This document shows, in pieces, positions 48,974 to 60,515 of a stretch of 64,000 nucleotides of DNA (its first letter is position 1; each line of letters starts with the position of its first letter). The notes under the pieces are model-generated. The model ran no database searches, was not told the DNA's origin, and saw nothing but the letters and a program-made list of their open reading frames with translations. Source of the DNA: Raineyella sp964528755. GTDB taxonomy: Bacteria > Actinomycetota > Actinomycetes > Propionibacteriales > Propionibacteriaceae. The DNA lies in contig CAZGWN010000003.1 of assembly GCA_964528755.1 (NCBI GenBank), positions 1-64,000 on the forward strand, written 5' to 3'. A program made the position numbers and the translations under genes.

Positions 48974-50689
48974 GTGACCCGACCTCTACTCTCCCGGCCC
49001 GACGACGGCCCTACCCACTCCGCGGACTGGTGGCGCCATGCCGTCGTCTACCAGGTCTACCCACGGTCCTTCGCCGACGGCAACGGCGACGGGGAGGGTG
49101 ACCTGACCGGGATCATCGGACACCTGGATCACCTCGCCCGGCTCGGCGTGGACGCGGTGTGGATCTCCCCGTGGTATCCCTCGCCGCTGCACGACGGCGG
49201 GTACGACGTCGCCGACTACTGCGCGATCGATCCGCGCTTCGGAACCCTGCACCAGGCCGACGATCTCATCGGCCTGGCCCACGACCTGGGTCTGCGGGTG
49301 ATCATCGACCTCGTGCCCAACCACTGCTCCATCGAACACCCGTTGTTCCGGCGGGCGCTGGCCGCCGGGCCGGGCTCGTCCGAACGCGACCTGTTCGTCT
49401 TCCGCGACGGTCGGGGCGCGGACGGCGCCGAGCCGCCCAACAACTGGCCGGCCCACTTCGGCGGATCGGCGTGGGAGCGGGTGGTCGGCCCCGACGGAGT
49501 GCCCGAGCAGTGGTATCTGCACCTGTTCACCCCCGAACAGCCCGACTGGAACTGGTCCAGTCCGGCGGTCGCGGAGATGTTCGACGACATCCTGCGGTTC
49601 TGGTTCGACCGCGGGGTGGACGGCTTCCGCATCGACGTGGCCGACGCGTGCGCCAAGGACATGACCCTGCCGGACCTGCCCGACGACGCCGGCTCGGGGA
49701 TGTCGGGCCTGGACAAGTTCCCCGGCCATCCGTACTTCGATCGCCCCGAGCTGGAACGGATCCAGCGCCGTTGGCGGGCGATCGGCGACAGCTATGCCGA
49801 CACGCCACAGGGACCGCGGATCTTCGTCTCCGAGGCCTACCTGGGGCCGACCCCGCGGCTGGCCGCGTTCACCGCGCCGGGCCGGCTGCACGCCACCTTC
49901 AACTTCGACGCGCTGCTGACCGAGTGGACGTACTCCTCCCAGCGGGCCATGATAGAGGCGACCCTGGCCGGCTACGGCGCCGTCGGTGCCCCGTGCACGT
50001 GGGTACTCGGCAATCACGACCAGCCCCGCGTCGTCACCCGCTACGGCCGCCGGGTCACCGGCTCCCCGTACACCTCCGCCGGCCTGGGCCGGCCCTCCCC
50101 CGCCGGACCCGGGGCCGACCTGGCACTCGGCCGCCGGCGGGCCCGCGCCGCAACGTTGCTGGAGCTCGCGCTGCCCGGCGGGGTCTACCTCTACCAGGGC
50201 GACGAACTCGGCCTGCCCGAGGTCGACCTGCCCCCGGAGGTTCTGCAGGACCCGATCTGGGAGCGGTCCGGCCACACCCGCAAGGGCCGTGACGGGTGTC
50301 GGGTCCCACTGCCGTGGTCGGGGACCCGACCTCCGTACGGGTTCAGCCCCGAGGATGCGACCGACTCCCCCTGGCTGCCCCAGCCCGGCGACTGGGCCGG
50401 CCTGACTGTCACCGCCCAGGAGGACGACCCGGATTCCTTCCTCACCCTGTGGCGGACTGCGCTGCGGATCCGCCGCCAGCATGCCGCCCTCGGGGACGGG
50501 AGGTTGCGCTGGGATCCGGACGCCCCGGACGGGGTGCTCGGGTTCCGGCGCGACCCGGGATTCGCCTGCTGGACGGCCTTCGACACCGGTCCGATCGACC
50601 TGCCGGTCGGGGCGAGGGTCCTGCTCGCCTCCACTCCGCTGACGGGCGGGAAACTCGGCCCCGACCAGACGGTCTGGCTGGCCCGCTGA
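48974..50689 (+). CDS. GH13 alpha-glucosidase (oligo-1,6-glucosidase-like)
   Basis: A 571-residue cytosolic glycoside hydrolase. The N-terminus WWRHAVVYQVYPRSFADGNG is characteristic of GH13 exo-glucosidases. Catalytic residues: nucleophile D221 in VDGFRIDVADA, acid/base E287 in IFVSEAYLG, and D349 in VLGNHDQPR. GDELGLPEVDLPPEV and the C-terminal beta domain complete it. It probably splits maltose, isomaltose or sucrose-type sugars; the exact linkage cannot be read from sequence. Start GTG 48974. Confidence 0.9.
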   Translation: MTRPLLSRPDDGPTHSADWWRHAVVYQVYPRSFADGNGDGEGDLTGIIGHLDHLARLGVDAVWISPWYPSPLHDGGYDVADYCAIDPRFGTLHQADDLIGLAHDLGLRVIIDLVPNHCSIEHPLFRRALAAGPGSSERDLFVFRDGRGADGAEPPNNWPAHFGGSAWERVVGPDGVPEQWYLHLFTPEQPDWNWSSPAVAEMFDDILRFWFDRGVDGFRIDVADACAKDMTLPDLPDDAGSGMSGLDKFPGHPYFDRPELERIQRRWRAIGDSYADTPQGPRIFVSEAYLGPTPRLAAFTAPGRLHATFNFDALLTEWTYSSQRAMIEATLAGYGAVGAPCTWVLGNHDQPRVVTRYGRRVTGSPYTSAGLGRPSPAGPGADLALGRRRARAATLLELALPGGVYLYQGDELGLPEVDLPPEVLQDPIWERSGHTRKGRDGCRVPLPWSGTRPPYGFSPEDATDSPWLPQPGDWAGLTVTAQEDDPDSFLTLWRTALRIRRQHAALGDGRLRWDPDAPDGVLGFRRDPGFACWTAFDTGPIDLPVGARVLLASTPLTGGKLGPDQTVWLAR

Positions 50690-50772
50690 CCCACGCGCCC
50701 CTGGGTGCCCGAACGGCCCGCGCGCTCCGCGACGCCGCGCGGATCGGCACCATCCTGCAACAGGTGCGGCGC

Positions 50773-51678
50773 CTAGCGAGGGAGGGGCCCGGACCCGGCG
50801 GGGTGGGCGGTGCCCTCGCCCTGGTCCGCCGCGAGCAGCGGGGTGAGGCGGTCCCGCAGCAGCTCGGGAATCTCCCGTGGACGGCCGTGGGCGTCGGCGT
50901 GCACGAGCACCTGGTGGCCGATCGCGTACGTGACGTCCACGTGCGGGTCGGTGATGCGGACCTCGAAGCTCAGCGAGGTTCGCCCGACCCGCACGATGAC
51001 GACCTGGCACGCGTACGGCTCCAGTTGATAGCGCATCGGCGCCCGGTAGTGGATGTCCTGCGCCGCCACGATCCAGCGGGTCGGGTCGCCCGGCCCGCCC
51101 CACGGCATGTCGCGGCGCGGCTCGGCCAAGGCCGCGATGTGGGCTTCCTGCAGGTACGTCAGGTAGCTGACGTTGTTGACGTGGCCGTACGGGTCGATCT
51201 CCGAGTAGCGGACCCGCAGGGGCCCGCGGAATCCGCCGGCCGGGTTGCCGGCGGCCCGCGGCAGCTCCCGGAACTCCCGTGCCGGCCCCCGGAAGCCACG
51301 CAACCAGGCCCGCTCGTCGGGGGTGAGCCGACGGACGGACCGGGTCTGCGGGTCGTAGGTGGCGCAGACACTGCCGGCCCGGGCGACCAGCGCGGCACCC
51401 TGCTCGATGTCGTACTGGACCTCGAACCGGGCCGCACCGACCGACGCCACCCACATCCGGACGATCACCGGGTCACCGCCGAACAGCGACGGCGCCAGGT
51501 ACTCGATCCGGTGCGAGACGACGATCACCCCGTCGGCCAGCATGCCGGCATGCGGGCCGGACAGGATCCAGTCGACCCGGGCCTCCTGCATGTAGTCGAG
51601 GTAGACCACGTTGTTCACGTGGCCCTGCGGGTCCTGGTCGGACCACCGCACCCGTGCCTGGTAGACGTACTCGGTCAT
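50773..51678 (-). CDS. Double-hotdog acyl-CoA thioesterase
   Basis: A 301-residue protein built from two 4-hydroxybenzoyl-CoA-thioesterase-like hotdog domains, each with the catalytic motif: DPQGHVNNVVYLDYMQEAR (about residues 15-33) and DPYGHVNNVSYLTYLQEAH (about 158-176). It hydrolyses acyl-CoAs in the cytosol; chain length unknown. ATG 51678 follows the acyl-CoA ligase gene by 8 bp, and the two opposite activities (activation and release) are thus co-expressed. Confidence 0.85.
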   Translation of the reverse strand: MTEYVYQARVRWSDQDPQGHVNNVVYLDYMQEARVDWILSGPHAGMLADGVIVVSHRIEYLAPSLFGGDPVIVRMWVASVGAARFEVQYDIEQGAALVARAGSVCATYDPQTRSVRRLTPDERAWLRGFRGPAREFRELPRAAGNPAGGFRGPLRVRYSEIDPYGHVNNVSYLTYLQEAHIAALAEPRRDMPWGGPGDPTRWIVAAQDIHYRAPMRYQLEPYACQVVIVRVGRTSLSFEVRITDPHVDVTYAIGHQVLVHADAHGRPREIPELLRDRLTPLLAADQGEGTAHPAGSGPLPR

Positions 51679-51686
51679 CGCACCGC

Positions 51687-53561
<1,875 letters not shown>

Positions 53562-53892
53562 CTTTCTCCTTGGGCCGGGGCGGGCCGCCTGCGCAGACCG
53601 GATCCCCATCGAATGACGGGCCCATCGGGCAATGGGCACAGCTCATTCCTCGATCGGCCGAGTCGGGCCCCGAACGGCCGCGGAGGGCTGGCTGCCGCCA
53701 GCAGACTACGCCCCGGCTACCGTGGTCCGGGCTGCCCTGCCAGCGGCATCGGCGCCTGTGCGGCAGTTTTGTCGCAGGGTCACAACGCAGGCCGGATTTC
53801 GTTGGCCGGTTCGGGGTCGACCGGCCGGCCCCGGTCCGGACGAGTCGACCGAAAACTATTGAACGATCAATCTATTGTGTAGAATGGAACGC
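53562..53892. other. Intergenic region between divergent fadD and marR genes
   Basis: A 331-bp stretch without a supported gene. Short open frames here show no coding character or ribosome binding site. It holds the fadD ribosome binding site at the left end and, at the right end, the operator and -10 box of the MarR gene. A small hairpin (GCTGGC...GCCAGC, near 53690-53703) lies in the middle. I see nothing else. Confidence 0.6.
53858..53885 (+). promoter_or_regulatory. Operator and -10 box of the MarR-type gene
   Basis: The inverted repeat ATTGA-ACGA-TCAAT (53858-53871) has the size of a MarR site. TAGAAT (53880-53885) lies 7 nt before the ATG at 53893, giving a leaderless transcript. The operator covers the expected -35 zone, so binding would block the promoter. 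A/T content here is much higher than in its surroundings. Confidence 0.6.
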
Positions 53893-54498
53893 ATGACCAC
53901 CGAGCCCCGGCCCGCGCCTGCCACGCCCGACGAACCCGCCCTGGCCGGCGGACCCGCCTTCCCGCGGCTCGTCGTGCCCGAGGACCGTGCCGAGGCGCAG
54001 ATCCCGGCGGGCCAGGCCGTTCCCGACGAGTCCCTGTGGCTGACCCAGGCCCAGCAGCAGGTCTGGCGGATCTATCTGCGCGGCGTGCATCAACTGGACG
54101 ACTACCTGGACCGGGCGCTGCGACCGCACGGTCTGAGCCTGGCCGAGTACGAGATCCTGGTGGCCCTGTCCGAGGCGCCCCGACGCAAGCTGCGGATGTC
54201 GGAGCTTGCCGACGGCGTGCACCAGTCGCGTTCCCGGCTCACCCACACCATCACCCGGATGGAGAAGGCAGGCATCGTCGACCGGACCGCCTGTCCGGAC
54301 GACCGCCGCGGCGTGTGGGCCGAGCTGACCGAGTACGGCATGCGGCGGCTGGAGGCGGCCGCCCCGGCCCACGTCTGGTCGGTGCGCCACGCCCTGGTCG
54401 ATGCCGTCGAGCCGGCCGACTACGAGGCCCTGGGCCGGGTCTTCGCGGCCGTCCAGGCGGTGCCCGAGGTCGCGGCCGCCTCCACGCCGCAGGCCTGA
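53893..54498 (+). CDS. MarR-family transcriptional regulator
   Basis: A 201-residue protein. The first ~50 residues are Pro/Ala-rich; from there QVWRIYLRGVHQLDDYLDRA and the winged HTH (LSLAEYEILVALSEAPRRKL, RMSELADGVHQSRSRLTHTI, RMEKAGIVDR, DDRRGVWAELTEYG) follow. MarR proteins bind small aromatic or oxidant ligands as dimers. I chose ATG 53893 from its spacing to TAGAAT; an in-frame start 18 bp upstream is covered by that promoter. It likely represses itself and perhaps the dehydrogenase gene 74 bp downstream. Confidence 0.88.
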   Translation: MTTEPRPAPATPDEPALAGGPAFPRLVVPEDRAEAQIPAGQAVPDESLWLTQAQQQVWRIYLRGVHQLDDYLDRALRPHGLSLAEYEILVALSEAPRRKLRMSELADGVHQSRSRLTHTITRMEKAGIVDRTACPDDRRGVWAELTEYGMRRLEAAAPAHVWSVRHALVDAVEPADYEALGRVFAAVQAVPEVAAASTPQA

Positions 54499-54571
54499 CC
54501 CGCGCGGGCCCGTCGGCCCGCAGCCGGTGGCCCCCTGACCGGTCTCCGGGCCGATCCGGCACACTGGGCAC

Positions 54572-57511
54572 ATGCGATCCCTGTCCGTCCGAACCCGTCA
54601 CCACGAGACGTCCACCGGGCAGGGACCCGCCGACGAACCGGGTCCGCTGGAGGCCTTCGCCGCCGCCCTCCGTGCGGAGGGTCGGGAGCCGATCCTCGAC
54701 ACCTCCACGCTGACCCGTGGTCTCTACTCCACAGACGCGTCGATTTACCGGGTCGTGCCGCGCGGGGTGGTCCAACCGCGCAACGTCGATGAGCTCGTCC
54801 GGGTGCTGGATCTGGCCCGCCGGACCGGCCTGATCGTGACCGCGCGGGGCGCGGGCACCTCCTGCGCCGGCAATGCCGTCGGCGAGGGACTCGTGGTGGA
54901 CACCCTCAAGCACCTCACCGCCGTCCTCGAGGTCGACCCGGCCTCACGTACGGCCCTCGTCGAGCCCGGGGTCGTGCAGGCCCGGCTGCAGCGGGAAGCC
55001 GCCCCGTACGGACTGCGGTTCGGCCCGGATCCCTCGACCAGCAGCCGGTGCACCATCGGCGGGATGATCGGCAACAACGCCTGCGGGCCCCGGGCGCTGG
55101 GCTACGGACGAACCGCCGACAACATCGTCTCCCTGGAGGTGGTCACCGGCACCGGTGAGCGGCTGATCCTCGGGCCGGCGGACGACCCGGCCACCACCCG
55201 GGTCGAGGACTCCCCGGCGCTGAGCGCGCTGCGCGAGCTGGTGGCGGCCCATCTGGCCACCATCCGCACCGAGTTCGGCACCTTTTCCCGTCAGGTGTCG
55301 GGATACTCGCTGGAGCATCTCCTGCCCGAGCGCGGCTTCGACGTCGCGTCGTTCTTCGCCGGTACGGAGGGGACGCTCGGCACGGTCACCCGGGCCCGGG
55401 TCCGTCTCGTCGCCGACGCCCCGCACAAGGTGACCATCGCCCTGGGGTATCCGTCGATGCCGGAGGCGGCCGATGCGACAACGTTGCTGCTGGGCCACCA
55501 CCCGACCGCGATCGAGGGGCTGGACCGGCGCATCGTCGACGTGGTCGCCGCGCAGCGTGGCCCGTCCGCCGTGCCCGCTCTGCCCACCGGCGACGGTTGG
55601 GTGTTCGTCGAGATGGTCGGCGCCGACCCCGCCGAGGTTCGCGACCGGGCAGGCGCCCTGGTCACCGAGGCCCTCGCCGCCAACCCGGCGGCCGCCGGCG
55701 GAATCGTCGAGGACTCCGCTCAGGCCGCCGCCCTGTGGCGGATCCGCGCCGACGGTGCCGGACTGGCCGGGGTGGCGTTCGACCGTCCGGCGTACGCCGG
55801 GTGGGAGGACTCCGCCGTGCCGCCGGCCGCGCTCGGCGCCTATCTGCGTGAACTGGATGAACTGATGGCCCGGCACGGCGTCCGGGGCCTGCCGTACGGA
55901 CACTTCGGAGACGGGTGTGTGCACTGCCGGATCGACTTCCCGCTGACCGAGCCGGGGGGCCGGCAGGCGTACCGGGCCTTCATCGAGGACGCGGCCCGAC
56001 TGGTCGCCCGCCACGGCGGCTCGATGTCGGGTGAGCACGGCGACGGCCGGGCCCGCTCGGCGTTGCTTCCCGAGATGTACTCCCCGGCCGCCATCGCCCT
56101 GTTCGCACAGATCAAGCAGATCTTCGACCCGGATGACCGGCTCAATCCGGGGGTCCTGGTCGACCCTGCCCCGATCGATGCCGACATCCGGCCGGTGGCG
56201 ATGGCCACCACGCCGTTGCGCCGCGCCCATCCCGCCTTCGCGACGGCGGTGCACCAGTGCACCGGCGTCGGCAAGTGCCTCGCCGGCGACACCTCCGGCG
56301 GCGCCGTCATGTGCCCCTCCTACCAGGCCACCCGCACCGAGAAGGATTCCACCCGAGGCCGGTCCCGGGCGCTGCAGGAGATGGTCAACGGCTCGCTGAT
56401 CGCCGATGGCTGGCGATCCGCGGACGTGCTGGAGGCCCTGGACCTGTGCCTGTCCTGCAAGGGGTGCCGGCGCGACTGCCCCACCGGCATCGACATGGCC
56501 GCGTACAAGGCGGAGTTCCTCGACCGGTTCTGGCGCGGGCGGATCCGCCCGCGCGACCACTACTTCATCGGGCTGCTGCCGATGTGGGGCCGGCTGGTGA
56601 CGTCGGTGCCCGGCCTGCCACGGCTGGTGAACGCGCTGCTGGGCGTGCCGGCCATCGGCCGGATCGCCAAGTGGGCCGCCGGCGCCGACCGGCGGCGGAC
56701 GATCCCGGCGTTCGCGAACCGCCGGGCGAGCCGGGCCGACCGCCGTGGCGCGGAGGCGGCCGGGACCTACGGCGATGCCGCGGCGGGGGCCCCGCACGGT
56801 GAGGTGGTGGTGTGGACGGACTCGTTCACCGACGTCTTCGCCGCCGGCACGCTGCCGTCGGTGCTCAAGGTGCTGGCCGACGCGGGCTACCGGCCCCGTC
56901 TGCTGGGCCGGGACGCGTGCTGCGGCCTGAGCTGGATCTCCACGGGCCAACTCGACGGCGCCCGACGCCGGATGCGCGCGGCAATGGACGTCCTGCACCC
57001 GATCATCGCCGCCGGCACGCCGGTGGTGGGCATCGAGCCGTCGTGCACCTCGGTGTGGCGCAGCGACGTCCTCGATCTGTTGCCCGACGATCCGCGCTCG
57101 GCCGAAATGGCCGGGGTGCTCACCCTGGGCGAGTTGCTCGCCCGGACGCCGGACTATCGGGTGCCCGACCTGACCGGTACGACCCTGGTGGTGCAGCCCC
57201 ACTGCCATCAGGCGTCAGTGATCGGGTTCGAGGCGGACCTGGCGCTGCTCCGCCGGACCGGGGCCGATGTCCGCCGGCTCGGCGGCTGTTGCGGCCTGGC
57301 GGGCAACTTCGGGACGGTTCGCGGCCACTACGAGGTGTCGGTCGCGGTCGCCGGCCACGACCTGCTGCCGGCCATCGAGGAGGCCGGGCCCGACGCGCTG
57401 CTGCTGGCCGACGGATTCTCCTGCCGGACCCAGATCGCCGACCTCACCGCCCGTCGCGCGGTGACCCTGAGTGAGGTGCTCAGCGGCCGGACGACCGCGC
57501 CAAGCGCCTGA
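54572..57511 (+). CDS. FAD-linked oxidase with 4Fe-4S and CCG domains (D-lactate dehydrogenase-like)
   Basis: A 979-residue fusion. Residues ~55-290 are a PCMH-type FAD domain (TARGAGTSCAGNAVGEG, STSSRCTIGGMIGNNACGPR) and ~290-530 its GlcD/Dld-type C-terminal part. Two 4Fe-4S sites follow: C562/C568 with CPSYQATR, and CLSCKGCRRDCP near 625. The C-terminus has two CCG motifs (CCGLSWIS near 783, CCGLAGNFG near 906), as in LldE/GlpC subunits. Such fusions oxidise D-lactate or a similar 2-hydroxy acid and feed electrons to the membrane chain. The substrate is inferred; glycolate or D-2-hydroxyglutarate are alternatives. Confidence 0.88.
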   Translation: MRSLSVRTRHHETSTGQGPADEPGPLEAFAAALRAEGREPILDTSTLTRGLYSTDASIYRVVPRGVVQPRNVDELVRVLDLARRTGLIVTARGAGTSCAGNAVGEGLVVDTLKHLTAVLEVDPASRTALVEPGVVQARLQREAAPYGLRFGPDPSTSSRCTIGGMIGNNACGPRALGYGRTADNIVSLEVVTGTGERLILGPADDPATTRVEDSPALSALRELVAAHLATIRTEFGTFSRQVSGYSLEHLLPERGFDVASFFAGTEGTLGTVTRARVRLVADAPHKVTIALGYPSMPEAADATTLLLGHHPTAIEGLDRRIVDVVAAQRGPSAVPALPTGDGWVFVEMVGADPAEVRDRAGALVTEALAANPAAAGGIVEDSAQAAALWRIRADGAGLAGVAFDRPAYAGWEDSAVPPAALGAYLRELDELMARHGVRGLPYGHFGDGCVHCRIDFPLTEPGGRQAYRAFIEDAARLVARHGGSMSGEHGDGRARSALLPEMYSPAAIALFAQIKQIFDPDDRLNPGVLVDPAPIDADIRPVAMATTPLRRAHPAFATAVHQCTGVGKCLAGDTSGGAVMCPSYQATRTEKDSTRGRSRALQEMVNGSLIADGWRSADVLEALDLCLSCKGCRRDCPTGIDMAAYKAEFLDRFWRGRIRPRDHYFIGLLPMWGRLVTSVPGLPRLVNALLGVPAIGRIAKWAAGADRRRTIPAFANRRASRADRRGAEAAGTYGDAAAGAPHGEVVVWTDSFTDVFAAGTLPSVLKVLADAGYRPRLLGRDACCGLSWISTGQLDGARRRMRAAMDVLHPIIAAGTPVVGIEPSCTSVWRSDVLDLLPDDPRSAEMAGVLTLGELLARTPDYRVPDLTGTTLVVQPHCHQASVIGFEADLALLRRTGADVRRLGGCCGLAGNFGTVRGHYEVSVAVAGHDLLPAIEEAGPDALLLADGFSCRTQIADLTARRAVTLSEVLSGRTTAPSA

Positions 57512-58706
57512 GCTCGACGCCGGGATCGGCCAGCGCGGCCGGGTCCACCGGGATCGCCCGTTCGATCAGGCGCCGCGCGGCCCGGATCGCGCTCCCGCCG
57601 TCGATCGTGGCCACCCCGAGCAGGCGGTTGTCGTCGTCGAGCCGGAACGACATCGCCACCTGGCCCTCCACCATGCGGTCGACCGCACGGCCGGCGGCCA
57701 TCGACCCGAGCGCCTCAAGGTGCCGTCCGTAGCGGTCCGACCAGAACCACTGGGGCCCGGGCGCCGCCGAAGTGCCGGCCCCGGTCAGCGAGGCCGCCGC
57801 GGCGACCCCCGCGTCCACGGCCGCCTGCCAGTGTTCGGGGCGGCGCAGGAGCCTGCCGTCCGGGTGCCGCGGGCGGGTCAGGTCACCGACGGCGAGGATC
57901 TGCGGCACCGATGTCCTCCGGTCGGGCCCCACCACCACCCCGTCGTCGAGGGCGAGACCGGCGTCCGCGGCGAGCCCGGTGCGGGGCCGGACGCCGATCG
58001 CCACCAGGACCGCGTCCGCCTCGACGGTCACCGCGCCCTCCCGGCTGTTGGTGTCCAGGACCCAGCCGCCGTCCGTACGCCGGATCCGCTGCACGGAGGC
58101 GGTCACCACCCGTACGCCGTGGTCGGTGTGCATCGCCCGCAGCCGACGGGCCATCGACTCACCGACGGCCGCGGCCAGCGGCAGAGCCACCGGGTCGACC
58201 AGGGTCGCCTCGGCGCCGCGGGCGCGCGCCGCCGAAGCAACCTCGGCACCGATCAACCCGGCGCCGACGACGGCCAGATGCCGGCCGGGCCGCAGTTCGG
58301 CGCGCAGCCGATCCGCGTCCTCGAGGGTACGCAGGTGCAGCAGACCCGGCAGGTCGCCGCCGGGCACGGGCAGGCGGCGGGCCGCGGCGCCGACCGACAG
58401 GACGACCGAGTCCGCACGCAGGGCCGGTCCGCCGTCGAGCTCGACCGTGCGGTCGGCCGGGCGGATCCGCGTGGCACTCGCCCCGACGAGCCGGACCTCG
58501 TGGTCGCGGTACCAGGTCTCATCGACGAATGCCGGACGGGGCAGCCCGTCGCCGGTCAGGTACTCCTTGCTCAGTGGCGGACGGTCATACGGTGTGCCGC
58601 CCGGGTCGACGATGGTCAACCGCCCGGCGAAGCCGCCCCGCCGCAGCTCGTGGACGACGCTGAAGCCGCCCACCCCACCGCCGATGACGATCACCCGATC
58701 CGGCAT
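57480..58706 (-). CDS. FAD-dependent pyridine nucleotide oxidoreductase, ferredoxin reductase-like
   Basis: A 408-residue flavoprotein. FAD-binding VIVIGGGVGGFSVVHEL lies at the N-terminus, YDRPPLSKEYLTGD is the hallmark of rhodocoxin/putidaredoxin-type reductases, and NAD-binding VVGAGLIGAEVASAARARG starts near residue 145. ILAVGDLTRPRHPDG is the second FAD motif and the C-terminal domain is complete. It passes electrons from NAD(P)H to a [2Fe-2S] ferredoxin, but no ferredoxin or oxygenase gene is near. Start ATG 58706. It overlaps the end of the convergent dehydrogenase gene by 32 bp. Confidence 0.88.
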   Translation of the reverse strand: MPDRVIVIGGGVGGFSVVHELRRGGFAGRLTIVDPGGTPYDRPPLSKEYLTGDGLPRPAFVDETWYRDHEVRLVGASATRIRPADRTVELDGGPALRADSVVLSVGAAARRLPVPGGDLPGLLHLRTLEDADRLRAELRPGRHLAVVGAGLIGAEVASAARARGAEATLVDPVALPLAAAVGESMARRLRAMHTDHGVRVVTASVQRIRRTDGGWVLDTNSREGAVTVEADAVLVAIGVRPRTGLAADAGLALDDGVVVGPDRRTSVPQILAVGDLTRPRHPDGRLLRRPEHWQAAVDAGVAAAASLTGAGTSAAPGPQWFWSDRYGRHLEALGSMAAGRAVDRMVEGQVAMSFRLDDDNRLLGVATIDGGSAIRAARRLIERAIPVDPAALADPGVELRRLARSSGR

Positions 58707-59022
58707 GGCCGTGAACCCCCGCCGAATCCGTCGCGATTTCCGCCGCTGCCGACCATGAATGCACCGTACGTCGGGGGCCAACCCGCCGCACCGGATGTGA
58801 TTTGCACCACGTCGGGAAGGCGCGGTCGACGGCCCCGACCGCGACGCCACAGGGGGCGAACGTTCACAGTGGGTCGGATGACTCCCCTTGTGCCCGATGG
58901 ATGCACGCCGATCACGGGACTACGGGAGGGCTCGGACGGGTACTGTGTCCCCATCGGTGCCACTGTGCGGCACCTCACCTGTCAACAGCACCAGCGACGG
59001 TGCAGTGCCGGAGGAGATGTGG
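58707..59022. other. Intergenic region between divergent ferredoxin reductase and iclR genes
   Basis: A 316-bp gap without a supported gene. It contains an inverted repeat GGTGCC-N7-GGCACC (58956-58974) about 50 bp upstream of the IclR start, a possible operator, preceded by a TACTGT that could be a -10 box. Near the right end GGAGGAG forms the ribosome binding site of iclR. Otherwise nothing recognised. Confidence 0.55.
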
Positions 59023-59820
59023 ATGACGACGGGCCAGCGCGACAGCCGTACCGCGGTTGACAAGGCATTGGCGCTGCTGCGTGCGTTCGGGGACGATGCG
59101 AGCACCGGGGTGGGGGTGAGCGAACTCGCCCGACGCACGGAACTGAGCAAGTCGACCGCGTTCCGCCTGCTGGGAATCCTGGAGCGCAACGGTGCCGTCG
59201 AGCGGGCCGGCAGCAACTACCGCCTCGGGCCGATGATCCATGAGCTCCCCTCTCCGGAGTCGGCGCCCGAGATCGACATGCTCCGCGATGTGCTCACACC
59301 GTTCCTGTCCATTCTCTACGAGCAGTCGCGCCAGACAGTGCACCTGGCCGTGCTCCAGGGCCCCGAGGTCGTGTACCTCAACAAGTTGCACGGCTTCCAC
59401 CGGGTGCCCTCTCCGTCGCGGATCGGCGGCCGGGTGCCGGCCCACTGCACCGCGATCGGCAAGGCCATGCTGGCGTATCACCCTGTCGTGATCGACCAAC
59501 TGTGCCATACGGACCTGGTCGCGCTGACCACGCACACGATCACCGATCCCGACCGGCTCCGCCGTCAGCTCGCCCAGGTCAAGGGGCAGGGGATCGCCTT
59601 CGACTTCGAGGAGACCCGGCCCGGGCTCAACTGCGTCGCCGCCCCGGTGATGTCGCCGACCCACACACCGGTGGCCGGGTTGAGCATCTCCGGCCCGGTC
59701 GGCAAGTTCGACCCGCGCCGCTGGGCGACACCGTTGCGCCAGATCTCCTTCGAGGCCTCCAAGGTCTTCGCCGCCCAGTTGCGGGTCCGCCGCCAGCGCG
59801 CGGCCGCCCGGACGGCCTGA
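59023..59820 (+). CDS. IclR-family transcriptional regulator
   Basis: A 265-residue regulator. The N-terminal winged HTH (TAVDKALALLRAFGDD, SELARRTELSKSTAFRLLGI, LERNGAVER) is followed by the IclR effector domain with VYLNKLHGFHRVPSPSRIGG, PAHCTAIGKAMLAYHP and the GIAFDFEETRPGLNCVAAPV segment, where ligand contact residues lie. ATG 59023 was preferred to ATG 59017 because GGAGGAG sits at proper distance. It probably controls the neighbouring divergent oxidoreductase gene and itself; effector unknown. Confidence 0.92.
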   Translation: MTTGQRDSRTAVDKALALLRAFGDDASTGVGVSELARRTELSKSTAFRLLGILERNGAVERAGSNYRLGPMIHELPSPESAPEIDMLRDVLTPFLSILYEQSRQTVHLAVLQGPEVVYLNKLHGFHRVPSPSRIGGRVPAHCTAIGKAMLAYHPVVIDQLCHTDLVALTTHTITDPDRLRRQLAQVKGQGIAFDFEETRPGLNCVAAPVMSPTHTPVAGLSISGPVGKFDPRRWATPLRQISFEASKVFAAQLRVRRQRAAARTA

Positions 59821-59872
59821 ACCTCGACCTCCGTGCGCGGCTCGACCGCCGACGGTGCGACGCCCGGGACCG

Positions 59873-60433
59873 CTACCCGAGCGACCGCAGCCCGTTGACC
59901 ACCAGCCACACCATGAACACGGCCGAGGCGATGACCGCCAGCAGCGTCAGCGCCACCAGCAGGCCGGCCCGCAGCAGGTAGCCGGCCGATTCGTCCCGGG
60001 CCCGCCCGGGGTCGTCCACGACCTGCCGGAACAGTGCCAGGTTGCGTCGGTTGGCGCGGTGCGCGACGTCGGCCAGGTCCCCGACCACCGGCAGGTAGCC
60101 GAGCGCCGCATCGACGAGCAGGTTGAAACCCATCCGGGCCAGCACGGGCAGCGGGATCCGCTGGCGCAGGGCCTCGAGGAGGATGACGCTGGACAGGCCG
60201 GCCCCTGCGATGTCCCCGACCCCCGGCACCAGCCCGACGACGGCGTCCAGGCCGACCCCCTGGCGGGTCCCCGGGATCCTGACCAGGTCGTCGAGCAGCA
60301 GCGCGACGAAACCTACCGAGCCGGGCAGCGCCGAACCGGTGCGTGTCCGGCCGGCGCCCCGATCACGGGGCGGCAGCACCGGCCCGGTCACCTCTCCGGG
60401 CCCGGCCCCGACGGTAGAGCGGGAATCAGTCAT
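59873..60433 (-). CDS. DUF4112 family membrane protein
   Basis: A 186-residue protein. VALLLDDLVRIPGTRQGVGL and DAVVGLVPGVGDIAGAG are the hallmark of DUF4112, with a further repeat-like LGYLPVVGDLADVAHRANRR. A C-terminal hydrophobic helix (LLVALTLLAVIASAVFMVWLV) and a weaker central one place it in the membrane. Function unknown. TAGGGT ends 6 nt before the ATG, so the transcript is probably leaderless. It lies 82 bp downstream of the ettA stop, in the same direction. Confidence 0.82.
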   Translation of the reverse strand: MTDSRSTVGAGPGEVTGPVLPPRDRGAGRTRTGSALPGSVGFVALLLDDLVRIPGTRQGVGLDAVVGLVPGVGDIAGAGLSSVILLEALRQRIPLPVLARMGFNLLVDAALGYLPVVGDLADVAHRANRRNLALFRQVVDDPGRARDESAGYLLRAGLLVALTLLAVIASAVFMVWLVVNGLRSLG

Positions 60434-60515
60434 CGGTCCACCCTAGTCGCGGCCCTCACGGCGACGACATCCGGTCGGGCCCTGAGCGAACCCCGGTCTG
60501 CACCGCGCCGGTCCC

